Shown: positions 7,778 to 16,458, counted from the stretch's first letter. The stretch: DNA of 64,000 nt from Flavivirga spongiicola (GCF_030540825.1 NZ_JAUOEO010000001.1:965001-1029000); one strand, 5' to 3'. Numbers and translations are program-made. Notes: generated from the sequence alone by a model not told the origin.

Positions 7778-8038
7778 TTGAACCAAGAATTAAAAAATAC
7801 AGAAAAACGGAAAATTGAACTATTAACAACTAAAGAATGGTTCACTTTCTTTATTATTCCTGTTAATCCTAACTCACGTTTGAATTCAAAAAGTGCAAAC
7901 CAAATTGAATACGAACGCTTTGAAAGATTTGGATTTGAAAAGAAAATGGAACAAGCAGATACTGCACGAATTGCTGGAGTTTTGTTTTACTTTTTTATAA
8001 TCTTAATTGCAATTATTATTTATTACATAAAATTATGA
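7778..8038 (+). CDS. Small membrane protein of a bracketed two-gene module
   Basis: Protein of 86 residues with a TTG start 12 nt inside the left boundary motif. It begins with a polar, charged region (NQELKNTEKRKIELLTTKEW), then FFIIPVNPNSRLNSKSANQIEYERFERFGFEKKM, and ends in one strong C-terminal membrane segment (about 64-84, IAGVLFYFFIILIAIIIYYI) closed by KL. A tail-anchored or single-pass protein is likely. Its stop overlaps the next start (ATGA), so the two are translationally coupled. I do not recognise the family and the TTG start is not certain. Confidence 0.55.
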   Translation: MNQELKNTEKRKIELLTTKEWFTFFIIPVNPNSRLNSKSANQIEYERFERFGFEKKMEQADTARIAGVLFYFFIILIAIIIYYIKL

Positions 8039-8415
8039 GTTGGTCAATAGTTTTATTTAACTCAAACGAAAGGATTCCATCTGACTTGGATTTCGAAGAA
8101 AATATTCTCAAACCGATTTTATTTAGTGATATTCTGGAAAGGTCATTTTCAGAAATTAAATCGGACGAAAATCATAGAGAAATAAAAGGTCCTGATTTTT
8201 CGATTAACTTTTTCATTGATGACGAACCTACTGGAACAAAAATGCTGAATCTTTATGGAGAAAATGGACTTTTTGAACTGATTGAGTTAGCCAAAAAATA
8301 TAAATGGCAAGTTTATGACACAAGTTTAAATGAATTTATAGATTTAGAGAATCCAAAAAATAACGGATTTGAAAATCACAAAAGATACGCTGAACAAATA
8401 ATAAATCGGAAATAA
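8035..8415 (+). CDS. Hypothetical cytosolic protein, second gene of the bracketed module
   Basis: Soluble, acidic protein of 126 residues with no signal peptide or membrane segment. It begins MSWSIVLFNSNERIPSDLDF and contains FSINFFIDDEPTGTKMLNLYG, ENGLFELIELAKKYKWQVYD and a Lys/Arg-rich end. The compact alpha/beta-like composition with conserved-looking W/Y/G positions resembles small orphan proteins I associate with gene cassettes or immunity proteins in Bacteroidota, but I cannot name a domain. It overlaps the membrane protein gene by 4 nt and ends immediately before the right copy of the boundary motif, so both genes would move together. Confidence 0.6.
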   Translation: MSWSIVLFNSNERIPSDLDFEENILKPILFSDILERSFSEIKSDENHREIKGPDFSINFFIDDEPTGTKMLNLYGENGLFELIELAKKYKWQVYDTSLNEFIDLENPKNNGFENHKRYAEQIINRK

Positions 8416-8416
8416 A

Positions 8417-8430
8417 AACTGGCTACAACA
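8417..8430. repeat. Right copy of the inverted boundary motif (AAACTGGCTACAAC)
   Basis: Starts 2 nt after the stop of the hypothetical gene and continues ACCGTG. Inverted partner of 7752-7766, with the 10-nt core TGGCTACAAC identical. Confidence 0.7.
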
Positions 8431-8484
8431 CCGTGTTCTATGAAAATCACGATCTGATAAGTCACAGGCTTTACAGAACAGAAT

Positions 8485-8497
8485 CATTGTGACACAA
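8485..8497. promoter_or_regulatory. Short inverted repeat upstream of the Crp/Fnr-type gene
   Basis: ATTGTG-A-CACAAT, 89 nt before the regulator ATG. The 6-bp half-sites are perfect, but the 1-nt spacing does not fit a canonical CRP or FNR box. Confidence 0.3.
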
Positions 8498-8585
8498 TCA
8501 AAACCACATCCTTTTCAGAAACATAAAATCCTAACACCTTAAACCTTTTTTATATTGCAAACTCAAATAGCTGTAAAATATTTAA

Positions 8586-9161
8586 ATGAAAAACCTAAAA
8601 GAAGATTTAAAGAAAACAATTGATCTTGGTGATTCTGATTTAGAAAACATTCTCTCTAAATTTCAACCAAAATCGTTTAGGAAAAATGAGAAAATGACAT
8701 CCTTTGGAAAGATCTCTAAATATTTTAAGTTTATTGACAGCGGACTTCTACGGGTGTACTTTATTGATAAACAAGCAAAAGAAATAACCATACAAATTGG
8801 AATCGAAAACATGTGGATAGGTGACATTCATAGTTTTTTAACCCAAACTCCTAGCCTATACCACATAGATATTCTTGAAGATACCACCATTTTACAAATT
8901 CATAAAACCGATTTAGAAACTTTATTTTTACAAGTGCCTATCATGGAGCGTTTTTTTGGACTAAAAGTCCAACGAGCTTATATTTCTCTTCAAGAACGAA
9001 CCCTCCATCAATTGAATAAATCGGCAGAGGAACGTTATTTAGAATTCAAAAGGAAATATAATCATATAGAATCCCGTGTTCCTCAGTATATGATTGCTTC
9101 TTACCTTAATATTAGCCCCGAACATTTAAGTAAAGTCAGACATTTTTTAGCAAAAAAATAA
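8586..9161 (+). CDS. Crp/Fnr-family transcriptional regulator
   Basis: Protein of 191 residues with a cyclic-nucleotide-binding-like beta-roll (about 25-120, containing FIDSGLLRVYFIDKQAKEIT and MWIGDIHSFL), a dimer helix (about 125-150) and a shortened C-terminal helix-turn-helix (VPQYMIASYLNISPEHLSKV). It has no cysteine at all, so it cannot carry an Fe-S cluster like FNR. The cAMP-contact residues of CRP are not obvious, so the effector is unknown. It sits directly before an MFS exporter and a GNAT enzyme, with a 16-bp palindrome between it and the exporter, so a local repressor or activator role for these genes is plausible. Confidence 0.85.
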   Translation: MKNLKEDLKKTIDLGDSDLENILSKFQPKSFRKNEKMTSFGKISKYFKFIDSGLLRVYFIDKQAKEITIQIGIENMWIGDIHSFLTQTPSLYHIDILEDTTILQIHKTDLETLFLQVPIMERFFGLKVQRAYISLQERTLHQLNKSAEERYLEFKRKYNHIESRVPQYMIASYLNISPEHLSKVRHFLAKK

Positions 9162-9164
9162 TTT

Positions 9165-9180
9165 CTTAATCTAGATTAAG
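9165..9180. promoter_or_regulatory. 16-bp palindrome with FNR/CRP-box geometry
   Basis: CTTAATCTAGATTAAG is a perfect palindrome. Its core TTAAT-CTAG-ATTAA has the 5-4-5 layout of an FNR box (TTGAT-N4-ATCAA). It lies between the regulator stop and the MFS start, so it is the natural candidate operator. Confidence 0.45.
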
Positions 9181-9213
9181 GTTTTTGATTCAAGGAGTTT
9201 CGACTTTTGCCTT

Positions 9214-10422
9214 ATGAAAAATCGAGAACTAGGTTTTATTGAATTTATTATATTAGTAGCACTCCTCATGGCATTGGTATCGGTCACCATCAATATGTTA
9301 TTACCTGCCTTTCAAGATATTCTAAACGACTTTCAATTAAAAGATAAAAACAAAATTCAGCTAACTGTTTCTTTGCTGTATTTAGGCTTGGGGTTTAGCC
9401 AATTATTTTACGGAACCTTATCAGATACTATTGGACGAAAACCGAGTATCTATCATGGCTTAATTCTTTTTCTTTTAGGGTGTATCATTTCTTATGTATC
9501 CAACAATTTAAGCATTTTACTTATAGGACAGGTACTTCAAGGTATCGGTTTAGGAGCTCCAAGAGTGATAAGCGTAGCAATTGTCAGAGATAAATTTGAA
9601 GGACGAAGAATGGCTAGAGCCATGTCTTTTATCATGGTGATATATGTACTCATGCCGATTGTCTCCCCTATCTTAGGAAAGTCTATAATAATGATTAGTA
9701 ATTGGCGAATTTTATTTATTATATATATCGGTTTGGGAATTTTGGTATTTCTATTATTCAAATATAGAATGCCAGAAACACTAGCTCCAGACAAACAAAA
9801 AAGCTTTTCGTTAAAGCATCTTTTCAAAGCGACTCAGGAAATCCTTAGCAACAAATATTCATTTACATATATCCTTATTCTTGGGTTATACTCAGGAGTA
9901 TTTATCACATACCTCAACCTATCACAAGCTATTTTTGAATTTCAGTACCAATTAGGAAATCAATACCCATATTATTTTGCCTTTTTAGCTTGTAGCATTG
10001 GCTTGGCTTTATTTATCAATGGAAAATTAGTATTAAGTCTGGGTATGAAATTATTAACGGAAATTGCGATTCTTAGTAGTCTTTTTACAGCGATCCTTTT
10101 TTTTAGTATCAGTTATTTTATCCAGCCTTCTTTATGGTTATTTATAGTATTTATGTTCGTACAACTTTTCAGTTATGGGTTATTAGTTGGCAACTTAAAT
10201 GCATTAGCAATGCAACCTTTAGGGCATATCGCAGGACTAGGTGCTTCTGTTGTAGGTGCCATATCCACCATTATATCCGTTCCGATGTCAATTTTTATTG
10301 GTAGTTTTTATAATAATACGACTTCTCCTATAGTTATAGCGTATTGTTTTATCGGAACCATGTCATTACTTATGCTTAATTTTATTAATCAACAATTTTC
10401 ATATGGAAAACTTAATCGTTAA
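9214..10422 (+). CDS. MFS drug-resistance transporter, Bcr/CflA type
   Basis: Inner-membrane proton-driven exporter of 402 residues with about 12 predicted membrane helices. The first is at about 10-32 (FIILVALLMALVSVTINMLL). The cytoplasmic loop 2-3 carries the MFS signature FYGTLSDTIGRKPSIYHG (about 67-84), and GQVLQGIGLGAPRVISVAIV (about 109-128) matches the fourth-helix antiporter-type pattern of the Bcr/CflA group. The length is normal for the group. It overlaps the GNAT gene by 20 nt and follows the Crp/Fnr-type regulator, suggesting one inducible unit. The substrate is not predictable; multidrug or metabolite export are both possible. Confidence 0.88.
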   Translation: MKNRELGFIEFIILVALLMALVSVTINMLLPAFQDILNDFQLKDKNKIQLTVSLLYLGLGFSQLFYGTLSDTIGRKPSIYHGLILFLLGCIISYVSNNLSILLIGQVLQGIGLGAPRVISVAIVRDKFEGRRMARAMSFIMVIYVLMPIVSPILGKSIIMISNWRILFIIYIGLGILVFLLFKYRMPETLAPDKQKSFSLKHLFKATQEILSNKYSFTYILILGLYSGVFITYLNLSQAIFEFQYQLGNQYPYYFAFLACSIGLALFINGKLVLSLGMKLLTEIAILSSLFTAILFFSISYFIQPSLWLFIVFMFVQLFSYGLLVGNLNALAMQPLGHIAGLGASVVGAISTIISVPMSIFIGSFYNNTTSPIVIAYCFIGTMSLLMLNFINQQFSYGKLNR

Positions 10423-11122
10423 TAACCTATTCGAATTCTATAAGCTTGTTGGCACTAGTAGTCAGTTTCTTAATTGTACGCAGCAATATTGTTATGTAAA
10501 AGCCGGCAATTTGTCTTGGCCGAACATTGTTTTTGATTTAAACGAGGAACAAGTAAATTACCAAAATCTGTACGATAAGATAAAAGCTAATGAAATATCT
10601 AATAAAGTATTCCTACTCCAGAACGAAACCATTGAAACGCAGTTATTGAATCATGACTTTAAACTGAGTTCTTCTATAATAGGCATGTATCTGGATTTAG
10701 ATAAAGCAACTAAACCTGTCAATGATTTTTCTACGATATATCAAGTAGATAATAATACAACCGCTACAGAATTTGCCAGAATAGCTTCAAAAGCTTTTAA
10801 TTACAAGATTCTTCCTTCTACTATAAAACCTTTGGTAGAGTGTCAAGAACTGAAATTATTTATAGGAAAACATCATGATGAATATGCCAGTTGCGGCATG
10901 TTATTATTAGACAAAAGAGGGATCTCTGGTTTGCACATGATTGGCACTTTACCTAAATACAGAGGTTTTGGACTAGGAAAAATAATGACCAATAAGTTAT
11001 TATTTGAAGCCTATGAAAACGCAAGCCAACAAGCTGTACTGGGGGCATCGATTGCCGGAGAAAGAGTCTATTCTAAACTCGGATTTATAAAACAAGGTGA
11101 TTTTAAAAGCTATGTAGTTTAA
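10403..11122 (+). CDS. GNAT-family N-acetyltransferase
   Basis: Protein of 239 residues. The C-terminal GNAT fold (about 110-239) has the acetyl-CoA pyrophosphate loop YRGFGLGKIM (about 186-195, matching RxxGxG) and the terminal YSKLGFIKQGDF strand-turn typical of the family. The N-terminal 100 residues look like a degenerate second GNAT-like half. It acetylates an unidentified primary amine. The start overlaps the exporter gene by 20 nt, so cotranslation is likely. The pairing with an exporter would suit detoxification of an amine compound or antibiotic, but this is inference from context. Confidence 0.85.
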   Translation: MENLIVNNLFEFYKLVGTSSQFLNCTQQYCYVKAGNLSWPNIVFDLNEEQVNYQNLYDKIKANEISNKVFLLQNETIETQLLNHDFKLSSSIIGMYLDLDKATKPVNDFSTIYQVDNNTTATEFARIASKAFNYKILPSTIKPLVECQELKLFIGKHHDEYASCGMLLLDKRGISGLHMIGTLPKYRGFGLGKIMTNKLLFEAYENASQQAVLGASIAGERVYSKLGFIKQGDFKSYVV

Positions 11123-11164
11123 AATCCCCTTATGCTTTTCTAACTGTTAAACGAGTATAAAAAA

Positions 11165-12940
11165 CTACATTCGTTCTGGTACATGAATTCCTAATAACCC
11201 AAATCCATTTTTAATCGTATTGGCCACCGTATTTGAAAGCTGTACTCTAAATGTTTTTTCGCTATCGCTATCTGCTCCTAAGATGGATACATTTTGATAA
11301 AAAGAATTGAATTCCTTAACCAAATCGTAAGTATAATTAGCAATTAATGCCGGGCTATGTTGTGCGGCTGCATTTTGCACAACCTCTGGAAACAATTGAA
11401 TTTGTTTTAAAAGTTCTTTTTCTTTTGAATGCAATGCCATGGTGTCTATTGCAGTGTCGCTTACATTTGCTTTTCTTAGAATAGATTGAATTCTAGCATA
11501 AGTATACTGTATAAAAGGCCCTGTATTCCCTTGAAAATCGATTGATTCCTTAGGGTCAAATAAAATACGTTTTTTAGGATCTACTTTTAAGACATAATAT
11601 TTTAGAGCTCCTAAACCAATGGTTTTATATAAAGCCTGCTTTTCATCATCAGAATAGCCATCAAGTTTCCCTAATTCTTCTGAAATCTCACCAGCGGTAC
11701 TAGCCATATCATCAATTAAATCATCGGCATCAACCACAGTACCTTCTCTACTCTTCATCTTTCCGCTTGGCAAATCTACCATCCCATAACTTAAATGGTA
11801 TAAATTTTTAGCCCATTCAAAACCAAGTTTCTTAAGAATTAAAAACAATACCTGAAAGTGATAATCTTGCTCGTTCCCAACCGTATAAACCAAACCACCA
11901 ACATCTGGATAATCTTTAATACGTTGTATCGCCGTACCAATATCCTGAGTCATATAAACTGCTGTACCATCAGCACGCAATACAATTTTTTTATCTAATC
12001 CATCTTCGGTTAAATCACACCAAACAGAGCCGTCTTCTTCCTTATTAAAAACACCAGATCTTAATCCCTCTGCAACAAACTCTTTACCTAATAAATAGGT
12101 ATTACTTTCATAATATAAGGTATCAAAATCTACTCCTAAATTTTTATAGGTTATATCAAACCCATCATATACCCAACCATTCATTTTCTTCCAAAGTGCC
12201 ACTGTTTCTTCATCGCCTGCTTCCCATTTTAAAAGCATATCTTGAGCTTCTAATAAAATGGGAGCCTTTATTTTGGCTGCTTCCTCTGTTTCACCCGAGG
12301 CTACTAAACTCTGGATTTCCTTTTTATACTCCTGATCAAACCTTACATAATAATTCCCTACTAGTTTATCTCCTTTTAAACCCGTATTTTCTGGAGTTTC
12401 TTCATTTCCAAAACGTTTCCAGGCTAACATACTTTTACAAATATGAATCCCTCTATCGTTTATAATTTGAGTTTTGTAAACTTTTGTTCCAGCAGCTTTT
12501 AAAATTTCAGCAACGCTATAACCTAAAAGATTATTTCGTACATGTCCTAAATGTAATGGTTTGTTTGTGTTTGGTGAAGAATACTCAACCATCACCGCTT
12601 TTTCTTCCGCCGTTGGTGAAACAAAACCATAGGTTTCATTATTTTTTATACTATTAAAAAAATTGATATAATACGAATCGCTAATTTCAATATTCAAAAA
12701 ACCTTTCACCACATTAAAAGCCTTAACATCTGCTACATTTTCCACTAAATAGTTACCTATAGTTTCTCCAATTTGCGCAGGGTTGCCTTTTACAAAACGT
12801 AACATTGGGAAAACAACAACAGTAATATCACCGGCAAACTCTTTTCTGGTTGCTTGAAATTCTACCGTTTCCAATTCTACATTAAAACTAAATTTTACAG
12901 CTTGCTTTACTTGATTAGATAAAGTCTCTTGAAGGCTCAT
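11165..12940 (-). CDS. argS: Arginyl-tRNA synthetase
   Basis: Class I aminoacyl-tRNA synthetase of 591 residues that charges tRNA-Arg with arginine in the cytosol. The N-terminal additional domain (about 1-110) is followed by the HIGH-type motif in SSPNTNKPLHLGHVRNNLLG, the catalytic domain, the KMSKS-type loop in LPSGKMKSREGTVVDADDL, and the C-terminal helical anticodon-binding domain ending GLLGIHVPERM. Length and motif order are standard and there is no sign of damage. It stands alone between the convergent GNAT gene and a long intergenic region. A TATCTTTG -7 box precedes it. Confidence 0.98.
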   Translation of the reverse strand: MSLQETLSNQVKQAVKFSFNVELETVEFQATRKEFAGDITVVVFPMLRFVKGNPAQIGETIGNYLVENVADVKAFNVVKGFLNIEISDSYYINFFNSIKNNETYGFVSPTAEEKAVMVEYSSPNTNKPLHLGHVRNNLLGYSVAEILKAAGTKVYKTQIINDRGIHICKSMLAWKRFGNEETPENTGLKGDKLVGNYYVRFDQEYKKEIQSLVASGETEEAAKIKAPILLEAQDMLLKWEAGDEETVALWKKMNGWVYDGFDITYKNLGVDFDTLYYESNTYLLGKEFVAEGLRSGVFNKEEDGSVWCDLTEDGLDKKIVLRADGTAVYMTQDIGTAIQRIKDYPDVGGLVYTVGNEQDYHFQVLFLILKKLGFEWAKNLYHLSYGMVDLPSGKMKSREGTVVDADDLIDDMASTAGEISEELGKLDGYSDDEKQALYKTIGLGALKYYVLKVDPKKRILFDPKESIDFQGNTGPFIQYTYARIQSILRKANVSDTAIDTMALHSKEKELLKQIQLFPEVVQNAAAQHSPALIANYTYDLVKEFNSFYQNVSILGADSDSEKTFRVQLSNTVANTIKNGFGLLGIHVPERM

Positions 12941-12963
12941 TTTATAGTGGATTTTTAAGTGAG

Positions 12964-12971
12964 CAAAGATA
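12964..12971 (-). promoter_or_regulatory. -7 box of argS (TATCTTTG)
   Basis: Minus-strand TATCTTTG fits TAnnTTTG and lies 23 nt before the argS ATG. A TTTTG lies 24 nt further upstream, rather far for a -33 box. Confidence 0.5.
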
Positions 12972-13128
12972 AAACTTTTATTAAAGTATTAACCTCAAAA
13001 TTAACCTTAATAAAAATGCCAATTCCTAAAATAAAACCTCAAATATTATTTGAAAGAAAAAACAAATAAAAACTTCATTTACAAGGTCTTACAAAAAAAC
13101 CAGTAAAACACCAAAAAAAAAAATGCAT

Positions 13129-13181
13129 TTCGTCGATAAAAACGCTCTTTTTCTATGATTCTTACCGTTCGTCTATTCGTC
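13129..13181 (+). promoter_or_regulatory. TTCGTC repeat region upstream of the histidine kinase
   Basis: TTCGTC occurs at 13129-13134, 13168-13173 and 13176-13181, the last two 8 nt apart. ACCGTTCGT (13164-13172) fits the degenerate half-site consensus described for LytTR-domain regulators. It is a possible control site for the kinase gene about 240 nt downstream. Confidence 0.35.
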
Positions 13182-13418
13182 GATTTTTTTGTTAAATTCC
13201 CTATGTCCTTTTATCTAATTTATTGGTATTAAGACGCAGAAATTAGATTTTGATAGTGCTTTTTCCAATTTTTGTTTCGTAATGCTATTAATAAATCCAT
13301 TTTTTGGAAATTTTAACACTAACAAATACGTTACAACTTAATAAAGCGATCTTACTTTCCCTCAAGTTTAAGACACATATTGATTATTGCTTGTTTATAG
13401 TTGTAATTTGAATGTTGT

Positions 13419-15491
13419 ATGAGGAAAATAATTACTTTAATTATATTTTTATCCACGTTAATTGGTTATTCCCAAACCAATGATGTAGATAGCCTTGCAA
13501 TAGAATTAGCTTTCCAAAGTCAAGATACCTTAAAAATACAAACATCATTAAAACTTATTAAGTCGCTTTACGATATAAATGACTATGATAAAGCTTTAAA
13601 ATATATTATTGAAAGTGAGAAACTTTCCAATAATATAAATTATAATAAAGGTATTGCAGAGATCACTTATTACAAAGCATTAATTTATGCAAAAAAAGAC
13701 GATTATATAAACGCAGTTAGTGGTTATGAAAAATCTAAAGCTTTATTTAATCAATTAAAGGACACGCTTGGAGTTGCTAAAGTAAATAACAGTATTGGTT
13801 TAATTGAAATTAAACGAGGGAATTACAACAAAGGGTTACAGTTCTCCCTTGCTGCTATTAAAGAGTTAGAAAAAAGACATTTAGTACATGACCTACGATT
13901 AGCCTATAGCAACTTAGCAGATGCATATTATAACATTAATGCTTACGATAAAGCGATAGAATTTTATTTAAAAGCCTTAAATGTTCAGGAACAGTTAAAT
14001 GATGTTAAGGGAATCAATCAATCAAACAGTCAATTAGCTGAATTATATTCTTTTAAAAAGGAACACAGAAAAGCGATAGAGTATTACGAAAAAGTATTAG
14101 CCAACAAAGAGACAAGTAATGACTCTGTACGCGGAAGTATTTACTCTAAATTAGGGGGTGAATATTTAAAGTTTAACGATTATGATAATGCGGCTGATTA
14201 TTTAGTAAAAGGTTTAAGGCTTAATAGACGTGGTCGTTATAAAGAGGGATTATTAACTGCTTTAAATAACCTTGGTGATTTAAATTTACAACAAGGTCAA
14301 TTACTCACAGCTGAAAAGCAATTACTTGAAGCTGGCGCCATTGCAAAAAATATAGATAATAAAACGGAACTGCTTAAGCATTACAAATTGATGAAATCGT
14401 TAGATTCTATAAAAAAACGATTTGACAGAGCTTTTGTTTGGCAACGTCAATATTACGATTTAAAAAATAAGCTTAATAAAAATGAAGTAAAAATAGATTC
14501 AAAAACGGATGAACCTCTAGAACTTGAGCTAGATCCCGGTTTTGACAAACCAGTTATCAATAAACACGTAGTTGATCCTGTAACGAAAATAGAAACAGCT
14601 AAAACAAAAAAAGAGTTTGATAGATTTAAGCTAATTTTTTACGCTTTATTAGCAGCACTCGCTATTATGTCTACTTTTTTAGTTCTAATTTACCTGAAGC
14701 GTAATAACAATATAAAGTACACTCAAGAATTAGAAGAAAAAAACATTAAAATTGAATTACAAAACGTGGCATTTCAAGAGCAAACCAAGCACCTTGAAAA
14801 TGTTAATAATGTAAAAGACAAACTATTTTCTATTGTTTCTCATGATCTAAAAGACTCTTTGTCTTCCATTAATGGTTTTATCGATTTACTTAAAGACGGT
14901 TCGTTGTCTAGAGAAGAGTTTGATAATTTAATTCCAGAATTAAGTGAAAACGCAAACAATGCATCATTATTATTGTTTAATTTATTAAACTGGTCTAAAT
15001 CTCAAATGCAGTCCTTAGAGCCAAAGCCTAGTTTATTTGATATACAAGAAGTTTTTGAAGATAAGGTCAATCTTATTGAACAGCGTATGGAGAATAAAGG
15101 TATTACTTTAACCGACCATTCTTTACGTGACTTTGCTTATGCAGACAGAAGTATGTTTGAAATTGTTGTTCAGAACTTACTTGCAAATGCTTTAAAATTC
15201 TGTAAAAGTGGAGATACGATTACTATTTCGAACCATATCAGCAATGGGAGCTGTATTATAAGTATCGCGGATACAGGCATTGGTATTTCTAAACAAAACT
15301 TAGAAAAACTATTCAAAAACAGTTCTTTCACCACCGTTGGTACCAACAATGAAAAAGGTACTGGTTTAGGACTCTCTATTTGTAAAGAACTCATAGAATT
15401 GAATAATGGTAAAATTTGGGTTGAAAGCACACAAGGGGTAGGTAGTACATTCTATGTGCAATTGCCTAAGTCTAGACCTAATGAAGATTAA
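13419..15491 (+). CDS. TPR-containing sensor histidine kinase
   Basis: Membrane-bound kinase of 690 residues. Signal peptide about 1-18 (IIFLSTLIGYSQ). The extracytoplasmic part (about 30-350) is made of tetratricopeptide repeats, recognisable by recurring A.YxxxxAYDKAIEFYLKAL-type units. One membrane helix at about 405-427 and a short coiled linker follow. The HisKA domain has the phospho-acceptor His475 in FSIVSHDLKDSLSSINGF. The ATPase domain has the N-box NLLANALKFC, the G1 box DTGIGIS (about 617) and the G2 box GTGLGLSICKELIELNNGKI. There is no receiver domain on the protein and no response regulator beside it, so it is an orphan kinase. The signal is unknown; TPR ectodomains suggest protein-protein sensing in the periplasm. 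Confidence 0.93.
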   Translation: MRKIITLIIFLSTLIGYSQTNDVDSLAIELAFQSQDTLKIQTSLKLIKSLYDINDYDKALKYIIESEKLSNNINYNKGIAEITYYKALIYAKKDDYINAVSGYEKSKALFNQLKDTLGVAKVNNSIGLIEIKRGNYNKGLQFSLAAIKELEKRHLVHDLRLAYSNLADAYYNINAYDKAIEFYLKALNVQEQLNDVKGINQSNSQLAELYSFKKEHRKAIEYYEKVLANKETSNDSVRGSIYSKLGGEYLKFNDYDNAADYLVKGLRLNRRGRYKEGLLTALNNLGDLNLQQGQLLTAEKQLLEAGAIAKNIDNKTELLKHYKLMKSLDSIKKRFDRAFVWQRQYYDLKNKLNKNEVKIDSKTDEPLELELDPGFDKPVINKHVVDPVTKIETAKTKKEFDRFKLIFYALLAALAIMSTFLVLIYLKRNNNIKYTQELEEKNIKIELQNVAFQEQTKHLENVNNVKDKLFSIVSHDLKDSLSSINGFIDLLKDGSLSREEFDNLIPELSENANNASLLLFNLLNWSKSQMQSLEPKPSLFDIQEVFEDKVNLIEQRMENKGITLTDHSLRDFAYADRSMFEIVVQNLLANALKFCKSGDTITISNHISNGSCIISIADTGIGISKQNLEKLFKNSSFTTVGTNNEKGTGLGLSICKELIELNNGKIWVESTQGVGSTFYVQLPKSRPNED

Positions 15492-15493
15492 GA

Positions 15494-16429
15494 TTAAGCT
15501 TTAGGTAAAAATACTTCTGCCATCATACAACGTGCGCTACCACCACCACAAGCTTCAATAGTATTTAAAGAACTTGATAATATTTTGGTATGTCTTTCTA
15601 AGCTTTCGATTTGTGATGCTGTTAAAGAATTATAAGCTGCTTGACTCATAATTAAATAACGGGCATCGTTAGCCCCTTTTACTTGCAGCATATTGCCTGC
15701 AAAATTATTCACCTGTGCTTCGGTGATATCAATAATCTCTTTATTATTTTCTTTTAAATGACCGATCACATTTTTGCGTTCTTTTTTGTCATCAATACTA
15801 CTTAAACATATAACGGCAAAAGTTTCTCCTAAACACATCATAACATTAGTATGGTAAATAGCTTTGCGCACGCCATTTACTGTTTGATTTGAAGTAAATA
15901 TTATCGGTGTATATTCAAAATCTTCACAAAATTCAATAAACAAATCTTCATCTGCTCTTGGAGACAATGCGCAATATGCTTTTCTGTTTTCACGATCTAA
16001 CAACAAACTTCCGGTACCTTCAAGAAATACACTTTCTTCCTCGGCACTAGTATAATCAACAATATTATTTATTAGGAACCCATTTTCTTCCAAGGTATTC
16101 AAAATATCTTCACGACGCTCTAAACGTCTGTTTTCTGCAAACATTGGATATAAACCTACATCACCATTTTCATGAAACGACACCCAGTTATTTGGAAAAA
16201 TAGAATCTGGCGTGTCTGCTACATCTGTATCATTAACAACTACAACATTCACTCCTATTCCTCTTAGTTTTTCAACATACGTATCAAATTCTTGCTGCGC
16301 TTTGGCATTAACCGTTTCTGGCAATAAATTATCAATTACTTTTTGATAATAGTTATTTACTGCAGTTTGTTCATTCATCCTAAAACCTATAGGGCGAATC
16401 ATTAAAATGGTATTTGTAGTCTGTTGCAT
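15494..16429 (-). CDS. ctlX: Amidinotransferase-fold hydrolase, CtlX type
   Basis: Cytosolic enzyme of 311 residues from the ATG at 16429. The frame also reaches an ATG at 16453, but a -7 box (16451-16458) covers that codon, so the later start is chosen. The guanidino-group hydrolase/transferase fold is indicated by MIRPIGFRMNEQT near the N-terminus, DSIFPNNWVSFH, the LEGTGSLLLD segment, the conserved His in YHTNVMMCLG, and the nucleophile Cys in GGGSARCMMAEVFLP close to the C-terminus. The family is annotated as citrulline-utilisation hydrolase, but the substrate here could be citrulline, arginine or a methylated arginine. Convergent with the kinase gene, stops 3 nt apart. Confidence 0.8.
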   Translation of the reverse strand: MQQTTNTILMIRPIGFRMNEQTAVNNYYQKVIDNLLPETVNAKAQQEFDTYVEKLRGIGVNVVVVNDTDVADTPDSIFPNNWVSFHENGDVGLYPMFAENRRLERREDILNTLEENGFLINNIVDYTSAEEESVFLEGTGSLLLDRENRKAYCALSPRADEDLFIEFCEDFEYTPIIFTSNQTVNGVRKAIYHTNVMMCLGETFAVICLSSIDDKKERKNVIGHLKENNKEIIDITEAQVNNFAGNMLQVKGANDARYLIMSQAAYNSLTASQIESLERHTKILSSSLNTIEACGGGSARCMMAEVFLPKA

Positions 16430-16450
16430 TTTATTAAAAATATTATGATG

Positions 16451-16458
16451 CAAAAGTA
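16451..16458 (-). promoter_or_regulatory. -7 box that decides the ctlX start (TACTTTTG)
   Basis: Minus-strand TACTTTTG fits TAnnTTTG. Transcription would begin near 16445, downstream of the first in-frame ATG (16453), so translation must start at 16429. Confidence 0.55.

Larger units (their letters stand above)
12941..13418. other. Gene-free region between argS and the histidine kinase
   Basis: 478 nt without a convincing gene. It holds the argS -7 box near its left end, a poly-A tract (13112-13123), and three TTCGTC hexamers (13129, 13168, 13176) described separately. The right part is plain AT-rich sequence leading to the kinase gene. Confidence 0.6.

Noticed and set aside
7752..8430. Classical integron attC sites around the two-gene module
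   Set aside because: The boundary motif does not fit the RYYYAAC/GTTRRRY core and no integrase is present; only a cassette-like inverted boundary is claimed.
8586..9161. Oxygen-sensing FNR
   Set aside because: The protein contains no cysteine, so it cannot hold an Fe-S cluster.
12196..12465. 89-residue plus-strand frame inside argS
   Set aside because: Antisense to the conserved catalytic part of argS; no start or promoter signal.
16430..16453. First in-frame ATG of ctlX
   Set aside because: It lies within a TAnnTTTG -7 box, upstream of the expected transcription start.
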